Positions 40,506-49,489 of a DNA stretch of 64,000 bases are shown here, piece by piece. Source of the stretch: Thiobius zoothamnicola (GTDB taxonomy: Bacteria; Pseudomonadota; Gammaproteobacteria; Chromatiales; Chromatiaceae). The position numbers were made by a program, and so were the translations under genes. The DNA lies in NCBI GenBank assembly GCA_963678215.1, contig OY782758.1, positions 1,674,001 to 1,738,000 of the forward strand. Reading direction: 5' to 3'. The notes under the pieces were generated by a model. That model did no database searches. It was given only the letters and a program-made list of their open reading frames with translations, and was not told the origin of the DNA. The stretch's first letter is position 1. Every line of letters starts with the position of its first letter.

Positions 40506-41861
40506 ATTAATACCTGGAATTATTTAATCAAACGTCTAAAGAAAGACATTTCTGAACAAGAATTCAACACCTGGATACGTCCCCTGCAAGGTTTTCAGGA
40601 AAATCATCAAATTCGCTTATTAGCACCTAATATTCATGTTCTCGATTGGGTTAAATCACACTACCTTGAAAAATTCAAAGATTATCTTTCTGATATAGAT
40701 CACGAAGAAAAAATAGCCATTAACTTTGAGATAGGCAGCCTGGCTATTGAGAAGCCTTCATCAGACAAAAAAAATGATCATCAAAGTGAGAATTCACCCC
40801 CTAATACTTTAATTAATAAATCCAAACACCATGCGGAACCAACAAATACAAACCCGGATTTCACTTTTACTACTTTTGTTGAAGGAAAATCTAACCAAAT
40901 CGCTAAAGCCGCTGGAATTCAAGTAGGAGAAAACCCAGGTTTAGCTTACAACCCTTTATTTATCTATGGTGGGGTTGGATTAGGCAAAACACATTTAATG
41001 CATGCTGTCGGAAACGTCATTAAAAATAATGATAATAATGCTCGAGTGTTATATATGCACTCCGAAAGCTTTGTCGCTGACATGGTAAAGGCATTGCAAC
41101 ACGGTGCTATTGAAGAATTCAAACGGAGAATGCGTAACGTCAATGCATTACTCATTGATGATGTGCAATTTTTTGCTGGCAAAGAAAGATCGCAAGAAGA
41201 ATTTTTCCATACTTTTAACGCGCTCTTTGAATCAAGACAACAAATTGTGTTAACCAGTGATCGTTTTCCAAAAGAAGTTGAAGGCCTGGAAGATCGATTG
41301 AAATCACGTTTTGGATGGGGATTGACTGTTGCAATTGAACCCCCTGATCTGGAAACCAGAGTCGCCATTTTAATGAATAAATCGAAACAACTGTGCGACG
41401 ATGAACTATCCACCGAAGTCGCCTTTTTTATTGCAAGAAACATTCGCTCAAATGTACGTGAACTCGAAGGCGCTCTACGTCGAATCAGCGCTAATGCCAA
41501 ATTCACTGGAAAAGCCATCAATGTCGAATTCGTCAAAGATGCTTTACGCGACATGATTGATGCCCAAGCAAAATTAGTGACGTTGGAAAACATTCAAAAA
41601 ACCGTCAGTGAGTATTTCAAAATTCGCCTATCTGATATGCGCTCAAACAAACGCAGTCGAACATTAGCACGCCCCAGACAGATTGCCATGGCACTCGCCA
41701 AAGAACTAACCAATCATAGCTTACCCGAAATAGGCGAATCCTTCGGTGGACGTGATCACACTACTGTGCTTTATGCAACACGTAAAATCAGTGAGCTACG
41801 CGATGCCGATCCAAGAGTATCTGAAGATTATAATAACCTGTTAAGAACTTTGAACAATTAA
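40506..41861 (+). CDS. dnaA: Chromosomal replication initiator DnaA, start codon uncertain
   Basis: DnaA binds DnaA boxes at oriC and melts DNA. Domain I reads NYLIKRLKKDISEQEFNTWIRPLQ; after a variable polar domain II come the AAA+ motifs GGVGLGKT (155-162 counted from 40506), LLIDDVQFFAGKE, and the domain IV helix-turn-helix ending GESFGGRDHTTVLYATRKI. No ATG, GTG or TTG lies where the conserved N-terminus begins. An ATT at 40506 has GGAG at 40493-40496, spaced 9 nt. Alternatives are TTG 40401/40407 or GTG 40410, overlapping radC and adding about 33 non-homologous residues. The rest of the protein is complete. Confidence 0.95.
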   Translation: MNTWNYLIKRLKKDISEQEFNTWIRPLQGFQENHQIRLLAPNIHVLDWVKSHYLEKFKDYLSDIDHEEKIAINFEIGSLAIEKPSSDKKNDHQSENSPPNTLINKSKHHAEPTNTNPDFTFTTFVEGKSNQIAKAAGIQVGENPGLAYNPLFIYGGVGLGKTHLMHAVGNVIKNNDNNARVLYMHSESFVADMVKALQHGAIEEFKRRMRNVNALLIDDVQFFAGKERSQEEFFHTFNALFESRQQIVLTSDRFPKEVEGLEDRLKSRFGWGLTVAIEPPDLETRVAILMNKSKQLCDDELSTEVAFFIARNIRSNVRELEGALRRISANAKFTGKAINVEFVKDALRDMIDAQAKLVTLENIQKTVSEYFKIRLSDMRSNKRSRTLARPRQIAMALAKELTNHSLPEIGESFGGRDHTTVLYATRKISELRDADPRVSEDYNNLLRTLNN

Positions 41862-42083
41862 TGTGGATTAATTGCGAATAAATTAGTCATCGATAAAAGC
41901 CATTAAGTTACACACAGGTAATACACAGAAATTCATATGAATATATTACGTATTTTTCCTATCGAAATAATAGCGTTACTTATTGTTTTATAAGGAAAAA
42001 ATGTTTTTTTTTGCAGTTATACCCATCTTTAATAATAATAAATTGGGTATATCTAAATTATTAATTACTGGAGTTCAACAAAA
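41862..42083. other. Candidate replication origin (oriC) between dnaA and dnaN
   Basis: A 222-nt AT-rich spacer with three near-matches to the DnaA box: TGTGGATTA (41862-41870, reverse), TTACACACA (41908-41916) and TAATACACA (41919-41927), followed by runs of A and T such as AATAATAATAAATT. The dnaA-dnaN gap is a common oriC position. None of the boxes is perfect, and a second site elsewhere cannot be excluded. Confidence 0.5.
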
Positions 42084-43178
42084 GTGAAAATTACCACTTC
42101 CAAAAATAGTTTGCTGAAACCATTATTAATGGCGAGTAATATTGTTGAACGTCGGCAAACCTTACCGATACTTGCTAATTTCTTATTGAAAATAATCAAT
42201 GGCCGGTTTTTTATTGTTGTTACTGACCTTGAAGTAGAGCTAAGTACCAGTATCCCGATTGAGGCTACGCAAGATATTGAATTCACCTTGCCTGCACGTA
42301 AATTAGTGGATATTTGTAAAGCCTTACCAGATGAATCCAAAATTGATTTATTGGTTGACGATACCAGAGTAGTCCTCTCGGCTGGACGTGGAAAGTACAC
42401 TATGGGATTGTTACCCGCTTCTGACTACCCAGTTATTGATTCAACCACTCAAAATCAAGTTTTTCATGTTCCACAAATTACGCTGAGACGTTTGATTAAC
42501 AAAACAACCTTTGCAATCGCACAACAGGATGTTCGTTATTATTTAAATGGATTATTATTGGAGATAAGTAAAAATAAAATTCGTGCTGTGGCGACAGATG
42601 GTCATCGATTAGCACTTTGTGATTTAGATATTGAATCGAATATAGATAGCCAAATTATCTTGCCGAGAAAAGCTGTTGTTGAATTAGGTAAATTACTTAA
42701 TGAAAGCGACAGTGTTGTGAAAATTAATCTGAGTAATAGCTATATTCAGGTAACAGTTGATGATTCATGTTTTACATCAAAGTTAATTGATGGGCGTTTT
42801 CCTGAATATGAACGTGTGATGCCTTCTGGAAAGATCTGTCAAATGGTTGTAGAGAAAAAAATACTTAAACAGGCGCTCATTCGTACTTCTGTTTTATCAA
42901 ATGAAAAGTATCGTGGTATTCGTTTCACGTTGGAGGATAATTTACTGATATTAGAAGCCCATAATTCAGAGCAGGATGAAGCTAAGGAAGAAATTGAAGT
43001 CGAGTATAGTGATGAGAAATTCAATATGGGTTTCAACGTGAGTTATTTATTGGATGTATTAAATGTGATTGATGGCGACAAAATTAATATGATTTTTGCT
43101 GGCGTTGATTCAAGTTGCTTGATAACTTCGACAGAGTCTGATGAGTGTCGTTATATTGTGATGCCAATGCGTTTGTAA
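42084..43178 (+). CDS. dnaN: DNA polymerase III beta subunit (sliding clamp)
   Basis: A 364-residue clamp, with three repeated clamp domains: LLKPLLMASNIVERRQTLPILANFLLK (domain 1), NGLLLEISKNKIRAVATDGHRLAL (domain 2), and the C-terminal CLITSTESDECRYIVMPMRL ending in the standard MPMRL. The start is GTG 42084 with GGAG 9 nt upstream. dnaA-dnaN-recF-gyrB is the conserved origin gene order. A strong terminator follows, so recF is probably transcribed separately or by read-through. Confidence 0.97.
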   Translation: MKITTSKNSLLKPLLMASNIVERRQTLPILANFLLKIINGRFFIVVTDLEVELSTSIPIEATQDIEFTLPARKLVDICKALPDESKIDLLVDDTRVVLSAGRGKYTMGLLPASDYPVIDSTTQNQVFHVPQITLRRLINKTTFAIAQQDVRYYLNGLLLEISKNKIRAVATDGHRLALCDLDIESNIDSQIILPRKAVVELGKLLNESDSVVKINLSNSYIQVTVDDSCFTSKLIDGRFPEYERVMPSGKICQMVVEKKILKQALIRTSVLSNEKYRGIRFTLEDNLLILEAHNSEQDEAKEEIEVEYSDEKFNMGFNVSYLLDVLNVIDGDKINMIFAGVDSSCLITSTESDECRYIVMPMRL

Positions 43179-43197
43179 TACTATTTTCAACGATCAA

Positions 43198-43228
43198 AAT
43201 AAAAAGGGGCTTTAAGCCCCTTTTTATT
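43198..43228 (+). terminator. Intrinsic terminator after dnaN
   Basis: AAAAAGGGGCT and AGCCCCTTTTT form a GC-rich stem with a short TTAA loop and a T-run on plus. It lies about 20 nt after the dnaN stop and interrupts the dnaN-recF cluster. Confidence 0.88.
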
Positions 43229-43300
43229 TGTTTGTTAAATAATGAACAGTAAATTTCTAATTGTGTTTGAAATAATTAACTTCAAATTTAGGCGTTATGA

Positions 43301-44362
43301 ATGCTTAAGAGATTACAAATCCAAAATTTGAGAATTCTGGAAAATATCAATATACACCCATCACCAGGGATGAATATTATTTTTGGCACTAATGGATCCG
43401 GGAAGACCAGTTTATTGGAAGCCATTTATGTTATTTTTCATGGTAAAAGCTTTCGTCATCGTGAAGTTATACCTTTAATTAAACAAGGTAGCGATAATTT
43501 TCGGATTATGGTCAGTTTTTGTTCGCGTGGATATTTGTCACATGATTTGGGTATGCAAAGAAGTAAAGATAACTTGATGATCCGTTTAGATGGCAAATCA
43601 TCAATACGGCGCTCAGAAATATTATGTTTATTGCCTGTTACATGGATTAGCTCTAATCCGCAATTGTTATTAACTTCAGGCCCTGGAATAAGAAGAAATT
43701 TTATTGATAGTGGGTTGTTTCACGTGGAACATCAATATCTCACTGAAATGAAAAAATATTACAGGGCGTTAGATCAGAGAAATGCGGCCTTAAAGTTGTC
43801 CTTAGATACAGTAAATTCATGGGATTCTGCATTGCATAAGTCAGCGCTTGAAATTGACTTATGGCGGTCTGAATATATCGCTAAATTGACTGAGTATGTC
43901 TCTTATTACATGAATCTTTGGTCGCAACCTGTTGCGCTCAATATCCAGTACAAGCGTGGTTGGTCTTTAGATGCAGATCTATTACATATATTAAAACAAT
44001 CCTTAGAGTATGATAAAAAAGTCAAATATACGACTCATGGCATTCACAGAGCAGATGTTTGTATTCAAAGTGAAAATATGAGCACTGGAAAATTACTATC
44101 TCGTGGACAACTTAAAATGCTGGCTTGTGCTTTTAATTTTGCACAAACTAAATTGATTAAGGAAATACGAGAAACCTCCACTGTGCTTTTATTTGATGAA
44201 TTAAGTGCCGAATTAGATTCAAAAAATTGTGAACATTTGTTGTCCACTTTAAATGATTTATATAATCAATCATTTATTACCGCTTTAGATGAAAAAGATA
44301 TTTGTCAGATTGTTCAACCTGAAAGTGTGTTCCACGTGGAACAAGGTGAGGTGAATTGGTGA
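43301..44362 (+). CDS. recF: DNA replication and repair protein RecF
   Basis: A 353-residue SMC-like ABC ATPase that helps load RecA at gaps. LKRLQIQNLRILENINI is the typical start; Walker A FGTNGSGKTS at 28-37, signature LSRGQLKMLACAFNFAQ, and Walker B VLLFDELSAELD near 290-301 are present. The signature has Leu where most RecF have Gln. Two parS-like palindromes are embedded in the coding sequence, each encoding FHVE. The gene is visibly AT-richer than the metabolic genes of the window. Confidence 0.95.
   Translation: MLKRLQIQNLRILENINIHPSPGMNIIFGTNGSGKTSLLEAIYVIFHGKSFRHREVIPLIKQGSDNFRIMVSFCSRGYLSHDLGMQRSKDNLMIRLDGKSSIRRSEILCLLPVTWISSNPQLLLTSGPGIRRNFIDSGLFHVEHQYLTEMKKYYRALDQRNAALKLSLDTVNSWDSALHKSALEIDLWRSEYIAKLTEYVSYYMNLWSQPVALNIQYKRGWSLDADLLHILKQSLEYDKKVKYTTHGIHRADVCIQSENMSTGKLLSRGQLKMLACAFNFAQTKLIKEIRETSTVLLFDELSAELDSKNCEHLLSTLNDLYNQSFITALDEKDICQIVQPESVFHVEQGEVNW
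43716..43731. other. parS site 1 (inside recF)
   Basis: TGTTTCACGTGGAACA, a 16-bp near-palindrome that differs at one position from the perfect form at 44328 and is a mix of the Bacillus and Pseudomonas consensus. ParB, encoded at 29268, is the expected binder. Confidence 0.85.
44328..44343. other. parS site 2 (inside recF)
   Basis: TGTTCCACGTGGAACA, a perfect 16-bp palindrome that matches the gammaproteobacterial parS consensus. It lies 20 nt from the recF end and 80 nt before gyrB. Confidence 0.9.
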
Positions 44363-44422
44363 TCATTTGAACTGACTTTAGTGTGTATAATGAATCTTTA
44401 AAGCTTTTGAATCAGCACGTCT

Positions 44423-46840
44423 ATGATTGATAACAACGTTTACGATACATCTTCAATAAAAGTACTCAAAGGACTTGATGCTGTTCGTAAAAGACCTGGC
44501 ATGTATATAGGGGACACAGATGATGGAACAGGCCTCCATCACATGGTTTTTGAAGTTGTTGATAACGCCATTGATGAAGCATTAGCGGGCTATTGTGACG
44601 AGATTAATGTTGTAATTCATCAAGATAATTCAGTTAGCGTATCGGATGATGGACGTGGTATTCCTGTTGGTATTCATGAAGAAGAAGGGATCTCGGCTGC
44701 AGAAGTGATTATGACGGTATTACATGCAGGTGGTAAATTTGATGATAACTCCTACAAAGTGTCAGGCGGTTTGCATGGTGTTGGTGTTTCTGTCGTTAAT
44801 GCATTATCTGATCAATTAAAATTAATGATAGAGCGGGATGGATACCGCTATGAGCAAATCTATCATCTAGGGGAGCCACAAGCATCTTTAGCTCGAGTGG
44901 CGGAATCTGATTGTACTGGTACTAAAGTGACTTTTAAGCCCAGTGCTGAAATATTTTCAAACATAGAATTTCATTACGATACGCTTGCTAAACGATTACG
45001 TGAATTATCTTTTCTAAATTCAGGGGTACGTATTCAACTGACGGATGAGCGAATTGATAGAAACGATAAATTTGAATATGAGGGTGGTATCCATGCATTC
45101 GTCAAGCATCTGAATGCCAAGAAAACGCCATTACATCAAAAAATATTTCATTTTGTAGGTGAGCGCCAAGATGTTGTTGTTGAATTAGCGTTGCAATGGA
45201 ATGAGTCGTACCAAGAAAATATTTTTTGTTTTACGAATAATATTCCACAACGTGATGGCGGGACGCATTTAGCGGGTTTTCGTGCTGGTTTGACCCGCAC
45301 ATTGAATAGCTATATTGAAAAAGAAGGGTTAGCTAAAAAACAAAAAATAGCTACGACAGGAGATGATGCGCGAGAAGGTTTAATTGCCATATTATCGGTT
45401 AAGGTACCGGATCCGAAATTTTCTTCGCAAACCAAAGATAAATTAGTTTCTTCCGAAGTGAAATTTATTGTTGAGTCATTATTAGCGGATCATCTGAATG
45501 ATTTTCTGATGGAAAATCCTGCAGACGCAAAAATCATCATCAACAAAATGCTTGAAGCTGCTCGCGCCAGAGAAGCTGCACGTAAAGCCCGGGAAATGAC
45601 GCGTCGTAAAGGCGTGTTGGATGTGGCTGGTTTGCCAGGTAAATTAGCAGACTGTCAAGAAAAAGATCCTGCTTTATCCGAAATTTATCTTGTAGAGGGG
45701 GATTCTGCAGGCGGATCAGCCAAACAGGGTCGTGACCGACGCTCACAAGCGATACTGCCGTTGCGTGGGAAGATTTTAAATATTGAAAAGGCACGTTTTG
45801 ACAAAATGTTATCTTCCGTTGAAGTTGGCACCTTAATCACGGCATTAGGTTGTGGAATAGGCCGGAACGAATTTGATCCAGATAAATTGCGCTATCATCG
45901 GATTATTATCATGACGGATGCGGATGTTGATGGTGCGCATATTCGTACGTTGTTATTGACTTTCTTTTATCGACAAATGCCAGAATTAATAGAAAAAGGG
46001 TATATCTATATTGCTCAACCGCCTTTATATAAAGTCAAAAAAGGTAAGCAGGAAGCTTATTTGAAAGATGATATCGCCCTTAATAATTATTTGCTGAATA
46101 CCGCATTAAATAACGCGCGTTTGCATGTGAATGCTGAAGCACCGGCTTTATCCAGTACGGCATTGGAGAATTTGGCCCACCAATATGTGGTTGTAAAAAC
46201 GATTCAACTTCGTTTAGGGAAAAAATATGATGCAAAGTTCATCGATCACCTCATTGATTTACCCAAAGTAACGGTTGAATTACTAGAGGACAAAGAGAAT
46301 TTCTCAGTCTGGCTGGATACTATGCAAGCTTTAATGCAAAAAACATCAGGAGTTGCAGACCAAATCCAATTGATTTCCGAAGAGAACTCACAAGGCAAGG
46401 TCCATCTCGTTGTGATTGAGCGCCAGACTCATGGCCTACCCAGCCAACAAAAAATACCAGTCACTTTTTTTCATACGACTGATTATATTAAAATTGCGGG
46501 TTTTACTGATCAACTGACCGGCTTATTAAGTGAAGGCGCTTTTATCGTACGTGGAGAAAAACAAAAAGATGTTCATGCTTTTGCTGAAGCTTTTGAATGG
46601 TTAATGGAAGAAGCCAAGCGTGGCCAGCATATACAACGTTACAAAGGCTTGGGGGAAATGAATCCTGAACAATTATGGGAAACAACAATGGATCCAGCGA
46701 CTCGCCGTTTGTTAAGGGTGAACATTGAGGATGTTGTCAGTTCAGATGAAATATTTTCCACCCTTATGGGGGATCTTGTTGAGCCGAGAAGAGATTTCAT
46801 TGAACGTAATGCATTGACGGTGGAAAATTTGGATGTATAG
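44423..46840 (+). CDS. gyrB: DNA gyrase subunit B
   Basis: An 805-residue type IIA topoisomerase subunit. The GHKL ATPase domain has EVVDNAIDEALAGYCDEI, DDGRGIPVGIH and VSGGLHGVGVSVVNALSD; the TOPRIM domain has EIYLVEGDSAGGSAKQGRDRRSQAILPLRGK and IIIMTDADVDGAHIRTLLLTFFYRQ. The about 170-residue insert of gammaproteobacterial GyrB is present (roughly 560-730), and the C-terminus RRDFIERNALTVENLDV is standard. It supplies negative supercoils with GyrA, which is not in the window. Confidence 0.98.
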   Translation: MIDNNVYDTSSIKVLKGLDAVRKRPGMYIGDTDDGTGLHHMVFEVVDNAIDEALAGYCDEINVVIHQDNSVSVSDDGRGIPVGIHEEEGISAAEVIMTVLHAGGKFDDNSYKVSGGLHGVGVSVVNALSDQLKLMIERDGYRYEQIYHLGEPQASLARVAESDCTGTKVTFKPSAEIFSNIEFHYDTLAKRLRELSFLNSGVRIQLTDERIDRNDKFEYEGGIHAFVKHLNAKKTPLHQKIFHFVGERQDVVVELALQWNESYQENIFCFTNNIPQRDGGTHLAGFRAGLTRTLNSYIEKEGLAKKQKIATTGDDAREGLIAILSVKVPDPKFSSQTKDKLVSSEVKFIVESLLADHLNDFLMENPADAKIIINKMLEAARAREAARKAREMTRRKGVLDVAGLPGKLADCQEKDPALSEIYLVEGDSAGGSAKQGRDRRSQAILPLRGKILNIEKARFDKMLSSVEVGTLITALGCGIGRNEFDPDKLRYHRIIIMTDADVDGAHIRTLLLTFFYRQMPELIEKGYIYIAQPPLYKVKKGKQEAYLKDDIALNNYLLNTALNNARLHVNAEAPALSSTALENLAHQYVVVKTIQLRLGKKYDAKFIDHLIDLPKVTVELLEDKENFSVWLDTMQALMQKTSGVADQIQLISEENSQGKVHLVVIERQTHGLPSQQKIPVTFFHTTDYIKIAGFTDQLTGLLSEGAFIVRGEKQKDVHAFAEAFEWLMEEAKRGQHIQRYKGLGEMNPEQLWETTMDPATRRLLRVNIEDVVSSDEIFSTLMGDLVEPRRDFIERNALTVENLDV

Positions 46841-47211
46841 GCTGGGCTATCTCGTCGATAAATTTAATCTATCGGTGGGTTAAGTGGCGTATCATTCATT
46901 TTTTGAACGCTTCACCCATGGAAACATCTTTGTTACAAAAAGTAACGAATTTTTCTTAAACTACGGTGATCTTTCCTTGTCAATTTTGTCTAAAAGTTAC
47001 CTATCGTATCAATGACAGGTCTAAAATTTGGCATTGATGAGAGGAATAACAATTTGTTTTCAATTGACATTCATTTTTTAAAACGAAAAAATCATGATGT
47101 CGATCAAACTGTTGATAATCCTGAAACATAATTAGGGAAGATTCGCAAAAAATTCTGTATCGACTTCTCTACGGAGATCAATCAACTGTCTAACGAGGAG
47201 TAATAGGTTTT
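46841..47211. other. Intergenic region upstream of the symporter operon
   Basis: About 370 AT-rich nt with no gene. It contains an inverted repeat ATCAATG (47008-47014) and CATTGAT (47032-47038) that may be a regulator site or weak hairpin, and a TTGACA at about 47062 that could be a -35, without a convincing -10. A GAGGAG Shine-Dalgarno sequence precedes the next gene. Transcription of the symporter pair must begin here. Confidence 0.4.
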
Positions 47212-47466
47212 ATGAATGCTGATATCACTGGGTACTGGCAGGCGAATATTCGCTTGGTCAGTATTCTCTTGGTGATCTGGTTTGTCGTTTCATACGGCTT
47301 CGGGATCATCCTGGCGGATCCATTAAATGCCATCAAAATAGGTGGTGTTGGATTGGGTTTTTGGTTTGCCCAGCAAGGCTCAATTTATACCTTTGTTGTG
47401 CTGGTCTTTTTCTATGCATGGCGTATGAACTCACTTGACCGTGAATTCAACGTTCAAGAAGACTAG
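47212..47466 (+). CDS. DUF4212 small membrane subunit of sodium/solute symporter
   Basis: An 84-residue protein with two transmembrane helices (about 12-35 and 54-74), fitting DUF4212: YWQANIRLVSILLVIWFVVSYGFGIILA, then GFWFAQQGSIYTFVVLVFFYAWRMNSLD. Members always precede an SSS-family symporter gene and are presumed accessory subunits. The symporter starts 12 nt downstream with AGGAGG, so they form one operon. Confidence 0.93.
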   Translation: MNADITGYWQANIRLVSILLVIWFVVSYGFGIILADPLNAIKIGGVGLGFWFAQQGSIYTFVVLVFFYAWRMNSLDREFNVQED

Positions 47467-47478
47467 GAGGCAAACACT

Positions 47479-49263
47479 ATGGATCTAAGTACTCTGACTT
47501 ATACAGTAGTTGGCATCACTTTCCTCCTGTATATCGGCATCGCCATTTGGGCGCGCGCCGGCAGTACGGGTGAATTTTATGTCGCAGGCAAAGGGGTCAA
47601 TCCAATCGCCAATGGCATGGCCACCGCAGCTGATTGGATGTCTGCTGCATCTTTCATTTCCATGGCCGGTTTGATTGCTTTTAACGGCTATGGTGCCTCT
47701 GTCTTTTTGATGGGATGGACGGGGGGTTACGTCTTGTTGGCGATGCTGCTTGCGCCTTACCTGCGTAAGTTCGGTAAATTTACTGTGCCGGAATTTATCG
47801 GTGATCGCTTCTACTCGAAAACTGCACGTCTGGTTGCGGTTATTTGTCTGATTTTGGCCTCAGTGACTTACGTCATTGGTCAAATGAAAGGTATCGGCGT
47901 GGCTTTCTCCCGCTTCCTCGAAACCAGCTATGAAATGGGCTTGATTATTGGTATGGGTATTGTGTTCATCTACGCGGTTCTAGGCGGTATGAAAGGCATT
48001 ACCTACACGCAGATTGCTCAATATTGCGTATTGATCTTCGCTTACACGATTCCGGCAGTGTTCATTTCGATGAATCTGACAGGTGACTGGCTGCCTCAGC
48101 TTGGCTTGATTGGCATGATGGCGGATGGTTCTGGTATGACCATGATGGAAAAGTTGGATACCGTCGTGCAAGATTTGGGTTTTAATCAATATTCCACTCA
48201 AGTGATGGGCAGCAAACTGAATATGTTTGTGTACACCTTATCGTTGATGATTGGTACTGCTGGTTTGCCGCACGTTATTATCCGTTTCTTTACCGTGCCT
48301 AAAGTCAAAGATGCACGTAGTTCAGCCGGCTGGGCCTTATTGTTCATTGCCATTTTGTACACGACAGCACCTGCTGTTGCTTCCATGGCGCGTTTGAACC
48401 TGATGGAAACTATCCAAATTGGTCCTGTTGGCGAACAAACAGGCAACTTGGAATATGCTCAGGCACCGACTTGGTTCAAAAACTGGGAAAAAACCGGTTT
48501 GTTGAAATATGAAGATAAAAATGGTGATGGCCGTATCCAATATTACAATGACAAAAACCCGGATATGGTTGCCAAAGCAGAAGCCTTTGGTTGGAAAGGT
48601 AATGAGATGGTGAAGGTTGACCGTGATATCATGGTGTTGGCTAATCCTGAAATTTCAGGCCTCCCGAACTGGGTAATCGCCATTGTGGTTGCTGGCGGTT
48701 TGGCGGCAGCCTTATCAACAGCGGCTGGTTTGTTGTTAGCGATTGCATCAGCGGTTTCGCATGATGTCATTAAAGGCATGATTAATCCGAATATTTCGGA
48801 GAAAAATGAATTGATGGCCTCGCGTTTATCCATGGTGGGCGCGATTGCGTTAGCTGGCTATCTTGGATTCAATCCACCTGGATTTGCGGCGGGTACTGTG
48901 GCGATCGCATTTGGTCTGGCGGCTTCTTCCATCTTCCCGGTATTGATGATGGGTATTTTTGCCAAGCGAATAAACAGTCAGGGTGCGATTGCTGGGATGA
49001 TTGCTGGCATCAGCATTACCTTGCTTTATGTGTTCCAGCATAAAGGTATTTTCTTTATTCCTGGAACAACATTCCTGGGTGATATGGGGCCGAATTGGTT
49101 CTTCGGCATTTCGCCAAATGCATTTGGCGCTATTGGTGCCTTGGTGAACTTCGCTGTCGCCATATGGGTGTCTAAAATCACACCTGAAACACCTCAACAT
49201 ATTCAACAATTGGTTGAAGATATTCGGGTACCCAAAGGTGCTGGTGCTTCTACAGGCCATTAA
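47479..49263 (+). CDS. Sodium:solute symporter family protein (ActP-like, VC_2705 subfamily)
   Basis: A 594-residue transporter with about 13 membrane helices. EFYVAGKGVNPIANGMATAADWMSAASFISMAGLI (about 31-66) is the conserved SSS core with sodium-site residues; GLPHVIIRFFTVPKVKDARSSAGWALL also matches ActP. It belongs to the subfamily paired with DUF4212; acetate or another short carboxylate is the usual guess for its substrate. A large non-membrane insert (about 320-395) contains an EF-hand-like loop DKNGDGRI at 346-353. A hairpin and an intrinsic terminator follow. Confidence 0.92.
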   Translation: MDLSTLTYTVVGITFLLYIGIAIWARAGSTGEFYVAGKGVNPIANGMATAADWMSAASFISMAGLIAFNGYGASVFLMGWTGGYVLLAMLLAPYLRKFGKFTVPEFIGDRFYSKTARLVAVICLILASVTYVIGQMKGIGVAFSRFLETSYEMGLIIGMGIVFIYAVLGGMKGITYTQIAQYCVLIFAYTIPAVFISMNLTGDWLPQLGLIGMMADGSGMTMMEKLDTVVQDLGFNQYSTQVMGSKLNMFVYTLSLMIGTAGLPHVIIRFFTVPKVKDARSSAGWALLFIAILYTTAPAVASMARLNLMETIQIGPVGEQTGNLEYAQAPTWFKNWEKTGLLKYEDKNGDGRIQYYNDKNPDMVAKAEAFGWKGNEMVKVDRDIMVLANPEISGLPNWVIAIVVAGGLAAALSTAAGLLLAIASAVSHDVIKGMINPNISEKNELMASRLSMVGAIALAGYLGFNPPGFAAGTVAIAFGLAASSIFPVLMMGIFAKRINSQGAIAGMIAGISITLLYVFQHKGIFFIPGTTFLGDMGPNWFFGISPNAFGAIGALVNFAVAIWVSKITPETPQHIQQLVEDIRVPKGAGASTGH

Positions 49264-49273
49264 GTGATGGTGG

Positions 49274-49297
49274 CAGGGCGATTTATTCATCGCCCTG
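49274..49297 (+). terminator. Stem-loop directly after the symporter gene
   Basis: CAGGGCGAT and ATCGCCCTG form a 9-bp perfect stem with a 6-nt loop, 10 nt after the stop. There is no T-run, so it may protect the 3' end rather than terminate by itself. Confidence 0.5.
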
Positions 49298-49328
49298 TGT
49301 TGCACTAACAAAATGATAGGGTCTGGAG

Positions 49329-49360
49329 CCGAGGTAACTGTCCGTTGCCTCGGTATTTTT
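49329..49360 (+). terminator. Intrinsic terminator of the symporter operon
   Basis: CCGAGGTAAC pairs with GTTGCCTCGG (one G-U) around a 5-nt loop, followed by TATTTTTG. It closes the DUF4212-symporter unit before the restriction-modification genes. Confidence 0.8.
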
Positions 49361-49489
49361 GTTATTGCGTACGTTGCATGTGAAGAATGGAATTAGGCAC
49401 TAGGTGATATAACGTAAGGTGGCGTATTTTAGTCGATTACTGAAAACAGCATTTTTGTTTTGCCGTTGTGAATGTTATATGGGGTTTGA

